Made by a program: the position numbers and the translations under genes. A stretch of 64,000 nt of DNA from NCBI GenBank assembly GCA_019022495.1, contig JAFEKR010000023.1, forward strand, positions 868,001 to 932,000, given 5' to 3'. This stretch comes from Epichloe hybrida. Its lineage: Eukaryota > Ascomycota > Sordariomycetes > Hypocreales > Clavicipitaceae. The notes under the pieces were generated by a model that was given only the letters and a program-made list of their open reading frames with translations, did no database searches and was not told where the DNA came from. Below are positions 47,431 to 57,900 of the stretch, piece by piece; the stretch's first letter is position 1, and each line of letters begins with the position of its first letter.

Positions 47431-49413
47431 ATGAATTCATTCTCCAATCAAACGTTCCTCTCCGGATGGAAACAGCAAATCTACCAGCCGAAAGACTACC
47501 TGGCCATCGTACCACCGGAGCTCAAATGCCAAATCACGTCGTACCTTTCACTCACAGCACTCGGTCGTCTGGGCCAGTGCAGCCGGAGCTGGTGGGAAAT
47601 CACGAATCCGGAACTGTACACACGGGATGCCAAGGAAGGGAATTCTTACGCGATCAAATGGGCTGCCTGCACCAGGACCAAACAAGGAAACCAGTTCGCG
47701 CTCGCCGTCATGACGAGATCCGTTGCGCATGGAGGCCAGGTCAACGTAATCCACAAAGACTTCCCAAAACAGAGGGCTGACAACTCGATTCATTACGAAA
47801 AAGCGACCGCCATACATTACGCCGTGGCATTAGGAAACCGGGTCCTCGTCAAATGGCTGCTGAACAACGGAGCGAACCTGGACATTCCGTGCTCAGGCAG
47901 AGGCTGGGCCCGCAACGTCATGGACCCGGCCTTGCTGATGAACCAACTCGGGAAGTTCTCGGGCTTCTATCCGATCAGCGCTGGACACGGATTTTGGCTT
48001 CCTCTCTTCGTGGCTTTTCTACAGAACAACCTGCGCATGGCTGAGCTTCTCATCCAGCGGGGAGCTCCTGGCAATGTCATATACTTCATCGGCAACATGG
48101 TCGCCAGTCGAACGATTTCGATTCTGCACTTGGCGGCGGCCAACTGTACCGCTGACTTCGACAAGTGGAAGCCTCTTTTCAACGCGTACCGAAAACACAT
48201 CAACGACGGCTGTGCCGAGGACCTGCACACTCCACTCCACGTCGCCATGAAGAGCGGCAACATCAAAGGCATGCAAGCCGCACTGGAGGCCGGTGCCAAC
48301 ACGGAGAAAACAAACCTGGGCAACCACACACCTCTGGTCGAGGGCGTCCTACGACTCAACTGGCTCGCATCGAACGGTCCGACTCGACAACAGCACATCA
48401 CCTGCCTGAAGAAACTCGTCGAGTACGGTGCCAGCGTCAATCCAGCGGGAGACTCCGTGCTGGTGCCTGCCATCCGATACTACCGGGAAAATCCTATCAT
48501 TGCCCCAGACGTGACACGCTTGATCTACTTCTTCTTGGACCGAGGCGCCAACGTCAATGGATCCAACACGGTCGGGTCGACCCCCATGCGAGAACTCTTT
48601 ATGGCCATCTTCGCCCTGGAGAAGTTCCCCGTCGCATCCGAGACATTGAAAAAGCTCCTTAAAGAAATGGTCAGGAGAGGTGCTGACCTTTCACAGACCC
48701 TGCCCATACCGAACCCGCCCGGGAACTTTTCATACTTGGACACCGTTATGCGACACCGAGACGCACGACCGGCATGGCTATACGATTTCTTGTGGAAGAA
48801 CGGGGCCACCATCCGGCCACAAGAAGCGGACCTGTTCTTCCTCACGTGGTGCCAGATCCCACGACTTCACACTAGGAGGCAGTACAACATCTGGCAGCAC
48901 GCTGCGGACATCTCGATGCCAATCATAGAACGGGCCTACAAACTGGCCTTCGAGTCGGAAACGCCCCATCTCTACAACATTCTTCGAAGCAGCCCCTTGC
49001 CCCAGCCGGCGGACTACTTTCTGGCTCTGACCGCATTCAATTCCGCCATTAAATGGAGCTGGAGAAAGGTTCTGGAATACGACTTTGCCAGCAGATTCGT
49101 CACGAGTGCCGACGACCTCTCGGAGAACATGCTGCACCTCACGATTCGAGCTTACAGCAACTTGGAGGACTACTCGGCGCTGGAGGCAGGCAAGGACATC
49201 TCGTCATTGATAAGGAGAGGGGCAAACATTTTCCAAGGCAGCATGTACAGCGAGAACCCGCTTGAAATGCTCGACATCATCGGAACCATGAAGGACGACT
49301 ACGCCGTCTTGCGAGAGGCGTTGAAGAACGAGATGGTAAAGGCAAGCAGGCAGCTGGTCAAGCAAGAGCCAAGAATGGAGAACCCCTTGAAAAAGAAGAC
49401 GTTTGGAGAGTGA
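47431..49413 (+). CDS. F-box-like ankyrin-repeat protein
   Basis: This intronless gene encodes 660 residues. Residues about 24-60 (VPPELKCQITSYLSLTALGR) resemble an F-box, the Skp1-binding module of SCF ubiquitin ligases. Degenerate ankyrin repeats follow: ATAIHYAVALGNRVLVKWLL with NNGANLD (about 130-155), AELLIQRGAP, LHTPLHVAMKSGNIKGMQAA with LEAGANTE (about 268-295), LKKLVEYGASVNP and LIYFFLDRGANVNGS. The C-terminal third has weaker repeat-like elements such as ISSLIRRGANI. The ATG at 47431 has the strong context CCAAAATG; the frame is open further upstream but has no ATG. F-box/ankyrin proteins form large, fast-evolving families in filamentous fungi and probably recruit substrates for ubiquitination. 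The specific target is unknown. A 127-bp minisatellite begins about 28 bp after the stop. Confidence 0.8.
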   Translation: MNSFSNQTFLSGWKQQIYQPKDYLAIVPPELKCQITSYLSLTALGRLGQCSRSWWEITNPELYTRDAKEGNSYAIKWAACTRTKQGNQFALAVMTRSVAHGGQVNVIHKDFPKQRADNSIHYEKATAIHYAVALGNRVLVKWLLNNGANLDIPCSGRGWARNVMDPALLMNQLGKFSGFYPISAGHGFWLPLFVAFLQNNLRMAELLIQRGAPGNVIYFIGNMVASRTISILHLAAANCTADFDKWKPLFNAYRKHINDGCAEDLHTPLHVAMKSGNIKGMQAALEAGANTEKTNLGNHTPLVEGVLRLNWLASNGPTRQQHITCLKKLVEYGASVNPAGDSVLVPAIRYYRENPIIAPDVTRLIYFFLDRGANVNGSNTVGSTPMRELFMAIFALEKFPVASETLKKLLKEMVRRGADLSQTLPIPNPPGNFSYLDTVMRHRDARPAWLYDFLWKNGATIRPQEADLFFLTWCQIPRLHTRRQYNIWQHAADISMPIIERAYKLAFESETPHLYNILRSSPLPQPADYFLALTAFNSAIKWSWRKVLEYDFASRFVTSADDLSENMLHLTIRAYSNLEDYSALEAGKDISSLIRRGANIFQGSMYSENPLEMLDIIGTMKDDYAVLREALKNEMVKASRQLVKQEPRMENPLKKKTFGE

Positions 49414-49440
49414 AGGGGCTGCGGAGGACTGAATGGAAAT

Positions 49441-49968
49441 GGAGCATTTTGACGAAGCACACAAAGGTACGAGGGCAGGGTATGAGGGTGTGAGGGCACG
49501 AGAACATGATTATGGGTTTATGACAGGCGGGCGGCATTTGCATCACAACATCATTATCACACAGCGTTGGTTTTTTTTGGAATGGAGGGTTTTGACGAAG
49601 CACATGAGGTTATGAGGGCATTAGGGCACGGGAACATGGTTTTGGGTTTATGAAAGCGGGCGGCGTTTGCATCACAACATCATTATCACACAGCGTTGGT
49701 TTTTTTGAATGGAGGGTTTTGACGAAGCACACGAGGTTATGAGGGCATTAGGGCACGGGAACATGGTTTTGGGTTTATGAAAGCGGGCGGCGTTTGCATC
49801 ACAACATCATTATCACACAGCGTTGATTTTTGGAATGGAGGGTTTTGACGAAGCACACGAGGTTATGAGGGCATTAGGGCACGGGAACATGGTTTTGGGT
49901 TTATGAAAGCGGGTGGCATTTGCATCAAAAGCGACAACATCACTATCACACAGCGTTGGTTTTTCTGT
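49441..49968. repeat. Minisatellite of about 127 bp, four copies
   Basis: The anchor GACGAAGCAC begins at 49451, 49594, 49721 and 49847, giving spacings of 143, 127 and 126 bp. Copies 2-4 are nearly identical; copy 1 is diverged and longer. Each unit also holds TTGCATCA and TATCACACAGCGTTG. There is no spacer/repeat alternation, no target-site duplication and no conserved coding frame. Confidence 0.9.
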
Positions 49969-49980
49969 CAAAGTTGGATT

Positions 49981-50043
49981 CGGGGCTGGGATTGGTATCA
50001 TCGGGGTTGGGATTGGTATCATCGGGGTCGGGATCGGTATCAA
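49981..50043. repeat. Three 21-bp tandem repeats
   Basis: Three consecutive 21-bp units each begin CGGGG and end GGTATCA(T/A), with a few substitutions. They follow directly after the minisatellite. Confidence 0.9.
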
Positions 50044-50060
50044 GCGAAGAGCGGGTATTG

Positions 50061-50136
50061 CAACAAAAACACACACAAAAACACACAAAAATACACAAAC
50101 ACACACACAAACACACACACAAACACACACACAAAA
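50061..50136. repeat. CA-rich microsatellite
   Basis: An imperfect run of ACACAAA and ACACAC motifs over about 75 bp, purine/pyrimidine alternating on the plus strand. Confidence 0.9.
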
Positions 50137-50596
50137 CCTTTCCAATTGGTGTCTCCTCTTGCGTGAATGTTCCATGCGTGAATGTTCCATGCGTGAAGAT
50201 GATGATCAAAGGCAAATGTGGCCAGCCGGCAGAAAGCAAGCCCAAGTTGAAGGTGTAGTCCGATGCAAATCTAGCGAGCGAAGAAGCTTACTGGCAAGTC
50301 TGCATTCCGCATTCTGTGGTCCGTAGTGTAGTCCGGACTAGTCCCAAATGAAGCAACAGTGTCTTGTTCCCCAGATCCAGGTCCAGATCCAGATCCAATG
50401 TCGGAAGTTGAGCTCTGCAAAGAAGATGGTAGATGCGGCAGGGACCAAAACACCGCCGACTTGCCTCATGTTGACATACTGCATTGACGCCCAGGATGGG
50501 AAGATGTGATATTTGCCATTTCATCTGGGCATAGCACGTAGATGGGACAGACCTGACTGTTGATGGAACACGGGGGATTTCGAAGTCGTCGTCGGT

Positions 50597-50680
50597 GTAG
50601 TCTGTAGTCTGTAGTCTGTAGTCTGTAGTCTGTAGTCTGTAGTCTGTAGTCTGTAGTCTGTAGTCTGTAGTCTGTAGTCT
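50597..50680. repeat. Heptanucleotide microsatellite (GTAGTCT) x12
   Basis: Twelve perfect copies of GTAGTCT (84 bp). The perfection suggests recent expansion. The minus strand reads as a repeated YRLQTTD peptide, which is an artefact of the repeat. Confidence 0.97.
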
Positions 50681-51236
50681 GTACACGGGAGGAATCTAGT
50701 ATGCCGTCTCGACTCAACATTTCACAGGGCTTGCCTTGAGGTCTGGATTGGTCATTCGTGGTTCAAGCGAATGCATGTGCCAGCGGTCCACGCGTGTCTT
50801 CGTTTCCTCGGACTCGACGATGATCCGGAAGAAGAAGCATCGGAGCTCACCGATGGTGAAAAGTCTCGCTAGTCAGGCACATCACCACCTGTCTGATCTG
50901 GCCGGACCCGACTGTGTGTTGTCTTTTGAAAAGGCCGGTCCTTTTGCTCGACTCGACTTGTCCACGGACAGATAAGCCAGGGTTCATCCATCTCCGTCCC
51001 CACTTTACCACTCCTCCTTTTCCGCGTCCCTGACCAGTTGACCACCACGATACCACGACGCATTTCTTCTTTTTCCCCAAGAGGCAGGCAGGCAGGCAGG
51101 CGGGCGGGCGGGTAGGTTCACCATGTGCCTCGTGGGCCGTGGATGGCCAAAAGCTCGGTTCACGTTAACAGGTGGCCTTCCTCTTTGAACCTGTGTCTTG
51201 CTTGGCGTAGTGGGGGCACGAGCGAGCAAAACGAGG

Positions 51237-51245
51237 TATAAAATA
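51237..51245 (+). promoter_or_regulatory. TATA box of the secreted nuclease gene
   Basis: TATAAAATA lies about 100 bp before the ATG at 51338, at the usual fungal distance. Confidence 0.6.
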
Positions 51246-51337
51246 AACAAGCCGTGGTGTCGCGTCCTCTTGTCCCAAGAGATTCCCTTCCGGACCAAGG
51301 TCGTAGTTCATACCTCTCACCTCGCCCTCCTGAAACG

Positions 51338-52287
51338 ATGAAGGTCTCCGCTGCTCTTCTGTTGACCGCCGCGGCGGGTGTCCTGGCCGTGCCTATTCCC
51401 GTGCCTATTCCCGTGGCCGTGAGTGAACCCCTCCAGCCCCGCTCTCCGACAGAGTGATTTCACATTCCATCGTACAACGTCGAGTTTGTCCATTTCTTTT
51501 TCTCATGGCAAAGTCGTGTTCCTAGCCGGGTGTTCCCAGCACATCTACTGCTCGGTCTCTGCTCAACGGCCTCGAGGTTGCTGAGTCGGGTAGCGGTGAC
51601 GGCTACTCTCGCTCCAAGTTTCCCACTTGGGCGACGATTGAGGGCACTTGCAATACTCGGTAAGATGAGGACGAGGACGAGGCTGTGTTCCCCTGCCTAC
51701 CTGGCTGGCTGGCTGGCTGACTGACTGACTGACTGACTGACTGACTGACTGACTGACTGTGCTGCTAGCGAGTTTGTCATCAAGCGAGACGGCAGCAACG
51801 TCGACACCAACAGCGCCTGTGTCGCCCAGTCTGGTCACTGGGTGTCTCCGTATGATGGCGACGGCTTTGACGAGGCTAGCGAGCTGGATATCGACCACAC
51901 GGTTCCGCTCAAGAATGCCTGGATTGTGAGTCTACTCTACGCCTCGCCTCGCCTCGCCTCGCCTCGTGTCCCCTTGCAGGCCTTGCAGGTTGTAACATGT
52001 CTAATCTCCTCTCTCTACCTTCTAACCCCTTCCAGTCCGGCGCATCCAGCTGGACTGCCGACAAGCGCAAGGCCTTCGCCAACGACATCACCCGTCCTCA
52101 GCTCTGGGCCGTCTCTGCCACCTCCAATCGTTCCAAGAGCTACAGGAGCCCCGACGAGTGGATGCCGCCCCTCGAGTCTTTCTGGTGCACCTACTCCAAG
52201 AGCTGGATCCAGGTGAAGAGCCACTATGATCTCACCATCACAAGTGACGAGAAGGTTGCTCTGTCTAGCATGCTGGACACGTGCTGA
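51338..52287 (+). CDS. Secreted HNH-type nuclease (GmrSD_C/DUF1524-like)
   Basis: Four exons, 51338-51418, 51526-51659, 51769-51925 and 52036-52287, encode 207 residues. The introns are 107, 109 and 110 nt and all phases agree. The signal peptide is KVSAALLLTAAAGVLAVP, followed by a PIPVPIPV repeat. The core reads FPTWATIEGTCNTREFVIKRDG, interrupted by intron 2. The catalytic DIDHTVPLKNAW (Asp-His at 114-115) and the downstream FANDITRPQLWAVS follow. A WMPP segment and paired cysteines (FWCTYSKSWIQVK, MLDTC) complete the pattern. This matches secreted fungal DUF1524/HNH proteins, which act as extracellular DNases or RNases. Two introns carry microsatellites. The role is probably nutrient scavenging or interaction with a host or competitors. 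Confidence 0.85.
51717..51756 (+). repeat. (CTGA)10 microsatellite inside intron 2 of the nuclease gene
   Basis: Ten copies of CTGA, preceded by GGCT repeats, end 12 nt before the intron acceptor. Every unit recreates CTGAC, the fungal branch-site core, so the intron has about ten candidate branch points. Confidence 0.9.
51941..51965 (+). repeat. (GCCTC)5 microsatellite inside intron 3 of the nuclease gene
   Basis: Five perfect copies of GCCTC lie 15 nt after the donor site of intron 3. Confidence 0.9.
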
Positions 52288-53112
52288 GTGTCAGGGGCAC
52301 GTCCGCAAGAATTAGTTTCGTATATATTTCTTCTTATTCTTCTTCTTCTTCTAAAACACTCTCGTAGTACAGATTCAAGAACATGTTCGGCTGGGGAAAA
52401 TGGCAAACAGACTGCTCACATGACTTACACCAGACACTTTCATCTCGGAAAAGGTGACCACATCCCGCCAGCAGCCAAATCGTCTGATATCTTCGTCCTT
52501 TAATCTATTCCATCAGTTTCAAGCACCAGCGTCCTCGGGCACAAACCAATCTTACGTGTGAACCCTCCCCCCAACGACCACAGGTTTGCTGTTTCATCAA
52601 GGGGGACAAGAAGGAAAATGTCGAGACGGGCTGCGTGCGTAACCGCGATGAGATGGACTGGAAACCGTGTCTCTGCCGCTGATTGGATCGCTCCCGTCTT
52701 ATCTCGACATCCAGACAAATCATCTTCACGAGCCTGCGCTACCGGGGATCTCACCACAACCGTTCCGACGATCACCGGCTCATCAACATGAAGCCATTCT
52801 CTGATATCCTCCCACGTAGACATGTCGCCATGCGAGGTACAGCGCATCCATGGTCCTACTCTTGGGCCTTCCCATTCGTCGTCATCTATTCAATTCACTG
52901 GCGGCCAGTCTCTTCTGCCAACGAAGAGGCAGCGTCGTTGAGCACACATATCAGGACCCTTATAATCTTATAATAGACCTTTTGCACCGTTTTGTCCCGT
53001 CCACCAAGCATATTCTCATAGTCCATCTTTGCAACTCATATCCATAACTTCAGAAACCTCTCTCTCCCTTTTGAATCCATGATCCTCTGCGGTGTCTCAG
53101 AATCTCTCCACG
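52288..53112. other. Spacer between nuclease and GH16 genes
   Basis: Contains the nuclease 3'-UTR, with a TTC-type repeat at about 52329-52351, and the GH16 promoter. Small open frames on both strands have no recognisable product. Confidence 0.55.
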
Positions 53113-54361
53113 ATGCACCGACTTCTACCATGCCTGCTATGGCTCTCCCCCACGCTGGCCAGCCTCAAAGACCTCGCGAGCTGTGATCCTCTCCGAAAAG
53201 ATATGCGTAATGGTCCTCCGCCACAACCAGCCCCTTTTCTTCCCACGTCCCCCGTCCTCAACCCACCTGATCATGATCTCTTCTACCCTCCAAAAGCACA
53301 CAGCATCCCCACTAACCCCTCTCTTTCTCTCCCCCAAGCAGACTGTCCTCCAGACCCGGCCTTCGCCAGCCAAACCTCGTTCGACTTCTCCTCCTCGAGC
53401 TGGGACGACCAGCACTTCCTCGACTTCTGGAGCGTGGACAACAGCACCGCCGACGACAGGAAACGCCTAGACTTTGGCGCCGACGGCAAAGGCCTCGCAA
53501 TGGGCATGTTCAAGACGGGCGACGCCCCCACCCTCGTGAGCAACAAGTACCTCTTGTTCGGCAAAGTCTCCGTCACCATGCAGGCAGCCAGGGGCCCAGG
53601 GCTCATCACAGCCATGGTTCTCAAGTCAGATTCGGGCGATGAGATAGACTGGGTGAGTCAGAGAGGACAGAGAGGACCAAAAGCCAAATGGCGACACGAA
53701 AAAAAACCAAAAAAAACTGACAAGCCGTCAGGAACTACTCGGGGCATACGACAACCAAGCCCAATCGAACTACTTCTACGACGGACAAGCCCTCTTCAAC
53801 ACCTACAATGATACATACGCCCTCTCCACATCCTCGTTTGACGCGCCGCAAACCTACGCCGTCGAGTGGACGGACCAGTTCCTCAGCTTCTCCGTCAACG
53901 ACACCATCCGCAAGATATGGTACGTCGGCGAGATCCCGGCCGACAAATGGCCCCAGACACCCATGCAAGTCAAGCTGGGCGCGTGGTCCGTCAGCAACGA
54001 GAGCGACCGCGGCACAATCGCGTGGGCGGGCGGCGTGCCGGACTGGGAGGCCGCTCCCTACAAGGCCCTGTTCACCAAGATTGACGTCCAGGACTACATG
54101 GGCTTCTGCAACGACACGGAGAGGTACGTAGAGTATCAGTACGACGAGAGGACGGTAGGCTGGCAGAACGTCAGGATAGCAGGGTGCAAGAGCCGCCCAG
54201 GGCCGGACCTGCAGACCCCGAGTCCCGTGGGGAGTGGCGATGCCACGACGACCCAGACGGAAGAGCCAAAGACGGGCGATGAGAATGCTGCACTGGCGAT
54301 GCGCTCATCGAGTGTCATCGGGGGTGTCTTGGGGCTGGCTTGGCTGTTGTTGTTTTGGTGA
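53113..54361 (+). CDS. GPI-anchored GH16 cell-wall transglycosylase (CRH family)
   Basis: Three exons, 53113-53206, 53342-53652 and 53732-54361, encode 344 residues. The introns are 135 and 79 nt. The N-terminal signal peptide (HRLLPCLLWLSPTLA) is followed by the short cysteine segment SCDPLRKDMHCPPDPAF made by joining exons 1 and 2. The GH16 domain covers about 40-260. Its catalytic motif DEIDWE (131-136) is split exactly between Trp and Glu by intron 2 and continues LLGAYD. The Ser/Thr-rich tail and hydrophobic C-terminus (GGVLGLAWLLLFW) predict a GPI anchor. CRH enzymes transfer chitin chains onto beta-1,6/1,3-glucan, cross-linking the cell wall. I see no CBM18 chitin-binding module, so this is a Crh2-less, short form. 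The donor of intron 1 (C/GTAATG) is less certain than the rest. Confidence 0.9.
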
Positions 54362-54986
54362 TCTGAGCTCGTTCGAGGCCATGGAGGGAGAGAGAGTATT
54401 TGGAAACATGATGATGATGATGATGATGATGGGGAAGGGGGAATGTTAATATTCTTGGCTTTTGTTCTTAAAGTGTGGTTTCGATTTGTAGTTTTGCAAT
54501 TAATTTGATGTGAGGAGGATTTGGATGGTAGTTTCGTACATGTAATCACCTGACCGTTGAGCATCCTTGCATCTACAACAAGTCTTCAGCTCGAAACCGG
54601 GTCATCATCTAGATACTATGGTGAATACTACTTCACATGCCCAATTCCAGTATATATAGTCCGTGAAGCATTATAGTCTTGACTCATGATCCCGTTTTGA
54701 AAACCTATCCCATCGAGCTGACAATATCCGCGCGCTGTTCAAGGAGGCCATCCGCACGAAAATAATGCACATACACCACCGCCGAGTCTCGCTAATGCGT
54801 CCGTCGGTCCGGGTCTTGCCAAGCTCCGATATCATGAGTAATGGGTATCGTGATCAACTAACATGACAGAAAGGAAAGCAGAGGGCAGATAACAATCACA
54901 AGCTCTGGGAAAAGAAAAAAAAGGAGAACAAAAAAAAAACCCCCCTCCGTCCCAAAAAGAGGAGAGAGCATGGCCAGAGACAACTA
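54362..54986. other. Convergent spacer between GH16 and SEC7 genes
   Basis: Contains an ATG/GAT triplet repeat (about 54408-54431), the two 3'-UTRs and A-rich and C runs (54913-54946). No gene is seen. Confidence 0.6.
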
Positions 54987-57900
54987 TCAAGGCCGCAAAG
55001 TTTCGTCCGCATCCTCATCGTCCGTCATTTCCATGTCCCCGTCGCTCAGTTCACCCCTGGCGGCTTTCTGCGCTAAATCCCTTTCCGCATAAATTTCTCG
55101 CTTCCTCGCCTCAGCTTGCTGCAAACAGTCCAAGTAGGTTCGGAATTTGACAATCTCCCGAAGCAGGTAGGCGCTCTTACGCTCCCAGTTGGCCATTGCT
55201 TTGCCGGCGTTTTGCCCTCTAGGTGTAAAAGCCAGCAGCATGGAGCTGCGGAGTTGGTTGTGAGACTGAAGCTCCTCCTCGATGCTCTTGACATAGGTCA
55301 TGAGCACCTGCAATTGTTCCGTCTCGGTCGCGTTGCTGGGTCGCATGCTCTGTGTTGGCGGCGCCCATTCGGCAATGTGAATCCGGTCTCCAGGAAGCTT
55401 CCCACGTCCGCTATTGTTGGTGAATGCACCTGATACTTGGTCAAAGCTTGAGCCACGGAAGCTACCGCTGGCGGCACTGGATTTTCGAGCATGGGCTGCG
55501 CTGCTTCCAGGCTGCGAGTTCCGCCCACCGCTTGTGAGAGAAGTCGTAGATTCGTTGATGGCGCTGACCAGTGCGTTGTTCACGATTGCGTCGCTCCAGC
55601 CGTACTCAATGTTGCTTATACCACCGACGAGCGGGTGGGTGCTGAGACGAGCACTCCAATAGTTGGCTGTGTGGACAAACTCCCGAATGATCTCAGGGGT
55701 ACCGACTTGAAGAGGTGAACCGCACCGGTTGGCAAGCTGAGTGCCCAGACGTGCGGGCGGGACCTGGAATAGCCGGGAGGTGGCAAGGCTGAGGCCAATG
55801 CTAGGCGAAGATTAAGGGTTCCAAGGTTGACAGCATTGTCCTGCCAGTTGCCGCCTCCCACCGGCCCCATTGGCCGACCTCCATTCCTTGACCTGCTCTT
55901 TTGGCGCATCGACTTGCTCGCATTGAACGAGAACATGCTGATATGACCTTTCTGGACAACTGCAAATACTTCCGTCCAGTGACGATCCTTGGCTCTCTTT
56001 CCGTATCCGTCCAAGTGATGTTTGTGCATGACCATGCCTTCCTTGATCCAAGGGGGACCGGCGAGCTCCAGCGATTCATCCTCGAGAAATTGTGTCGACG
56101 ATGCGTCGGCACTCTCACTCAGGGTTGAAGGTGCCTTTTCTTGTCCGTTGGCATCCTCGTCACGGATGATGGCTTGGCTCAAGGCATTAGCAAATCCAAT
56201 CAACTGTTGATAATCACCACGAGGCATCGAGGAGGCAAACGAGTCTTGCGACATGGACCCCTGGGTTCTGCCCAACGAGTGCTTGCTCCATGTGGCAGAC
56301 GACAAGGCTGGGCTCCACATGGAGTTGCCGTCATCAAAACTCGTGCGACTGGACGACATTCCCGTGCGGCCGAGGCCGGGGCGAGACCTGCTCTTCGAAG
56401 TCCATCGAGACGCGCTCGTCCGGCCACCATTCTCGGCAACACGACCTCGAGAAGACAGCTGAGTTTCCGAAGGTGCTTTGCTCAAGATACTCGGGCTCCT
56501 CTTCAGCATGCCGAGAACGGACAGGCTGCTCTGTGAGGGCGCCGGGTTGATGGGCCGCTCGTTTTCAGCTCCGAATAGCGGCAACCGCGCTTCTCGAATC
56601 GAGGCGTAGATGGATTTCAGCACAATTTCTACTTGCTCCTGCCAAGCCCTCATGGAGCCGTGAAACGACGATTTCACGAGGGGACCACAACCATCACAAT
56701 CACTCGAGTTGGTGTCTGATCGAGGTGAGGGCCGGAACGAGTTGCGATGGGAGCGGCTGCTGTTTTCGGTTGCGCGCCGACCCGGATCTGCACTCAGCAT
56801 TGGGTTCTTGTCGGGAAGAATGCTTGGCCGCACGAAAGCACCTGGCGCCGACTCGGCCACAGCCTGCGTGATGGTTGTCATCGTGTTCTTGATGAACTGA
56901 CTCCGTGTCATTTTCTGCTCAATGTCCGCAACATGAAGATCGGTATTGAGTAGCATGATTGAGTAGCAAATCGTGTGAATGACATCTGAGAAATATTGTT
57001 AGCGAGCAGTCTTGTCCCATCATTGCAGGCTCGACACCAAATACCTGTCGCCTTGAATCCATGTTGCGGGTTGCAATCGCACCACCTCTTCGAGAAGGCA
57101 ACCAAGATACGGTCCACCTGTTGCGTTTCCGCTCTCAGAACCAACCGCCCGCATACTTGTCGTAGCGAGGTTAGAATGTTCTGGTCTGTAAAGTTGTACA
57201 GTTCCATGTAGGCCTGCAGCGTGCGCTGACGAATCGGCCCTTGTTCGCCCATCCAAGCCGCAGCCTTGTCTTTTTGAATGAATCCCTCTCCGCCGTCGTA
57301 TATTCTCTGTGCCTTCTGGCGATCATCTTCCGTCGGCTCGCCAATGACAAACTCGGGCTCATCCAGAGGCTTACAAGACTTGATCGCCTCGAGAGTGCCC
57401 AAGAACTTGGGGCTCGAATTCCCCGTATCCTCGACGAGCAAACTAGGTGCTATACTTGGGGCAGTCTTGTAGCCGGTTCCAGTGGATCCCGACGCAAAAC
57501 TTGTTGACCGACCGCCGTCGACAGGAGCGCCCAGAGTCGGCTGTGCACTTGGCCGACTTCCTTCCGCCAAATCCAGCAGAGGATTCTTTTTGCCTCGAAT
57601 GGTAGCGTCGCGGTCCTCCGCGTCGTTCTTGACTTTGCTCGCTGACGACGAAGAGGTCAATCCTGACTGTTTGCTGCTTTTCTTGCGAGTTCCATGACCT
57701 GCATCATCGTTATCACTACCCGCATCGAGGTTCAGAAACGAGCTACTATTTCGAAGCTTCTTTTGTGTTTGTTTCGATGCTCGAGGTGGTGTGCTTCCGA
57801 GCGGCTCAGTGTCGGCTTCGGGCTTCACCCTTCGGATGCGCGCGTTGGGGCTAGGGTGGTAATCACGAGAGAAGTCTCGCTTGAACTCTTCACTTCTCGC

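Larger units (their letters stand above)
49414..51337. other. Repeat-rich intergenic region
   Basis: 1.9 kb between two plus-strand genes, filled with tandem repeats listed separately. Others are a 15-bp tandem repeat (GCGTGAATGTTCCAT, about 50161-50195) and an AGATCC-type repeat (about 50374-50397). Open frames here are by-products of the repeats. The right end is the promoter of the secreted nuclease. Confidence 0.65.

Noticed and set aside
49441..49968. CRISPR-like array
   Set aside because: The units are directly tandem without variable spacers, and the genome is eukaryotic; this is a minisatellite.
49913..50326. Open frame of 137 codons across the repeats
   Set aside because: It reads through 21-bp, CA and 15-bp repeats; openness is a by-product of repeat composition.
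50288..50720. Minus-strand frames with a repeated YRLQTTD peptide
   Set aside because: All frames of a 7-bp repeat without stops are open; this is the (GTAGTCT)12 microsatellite.
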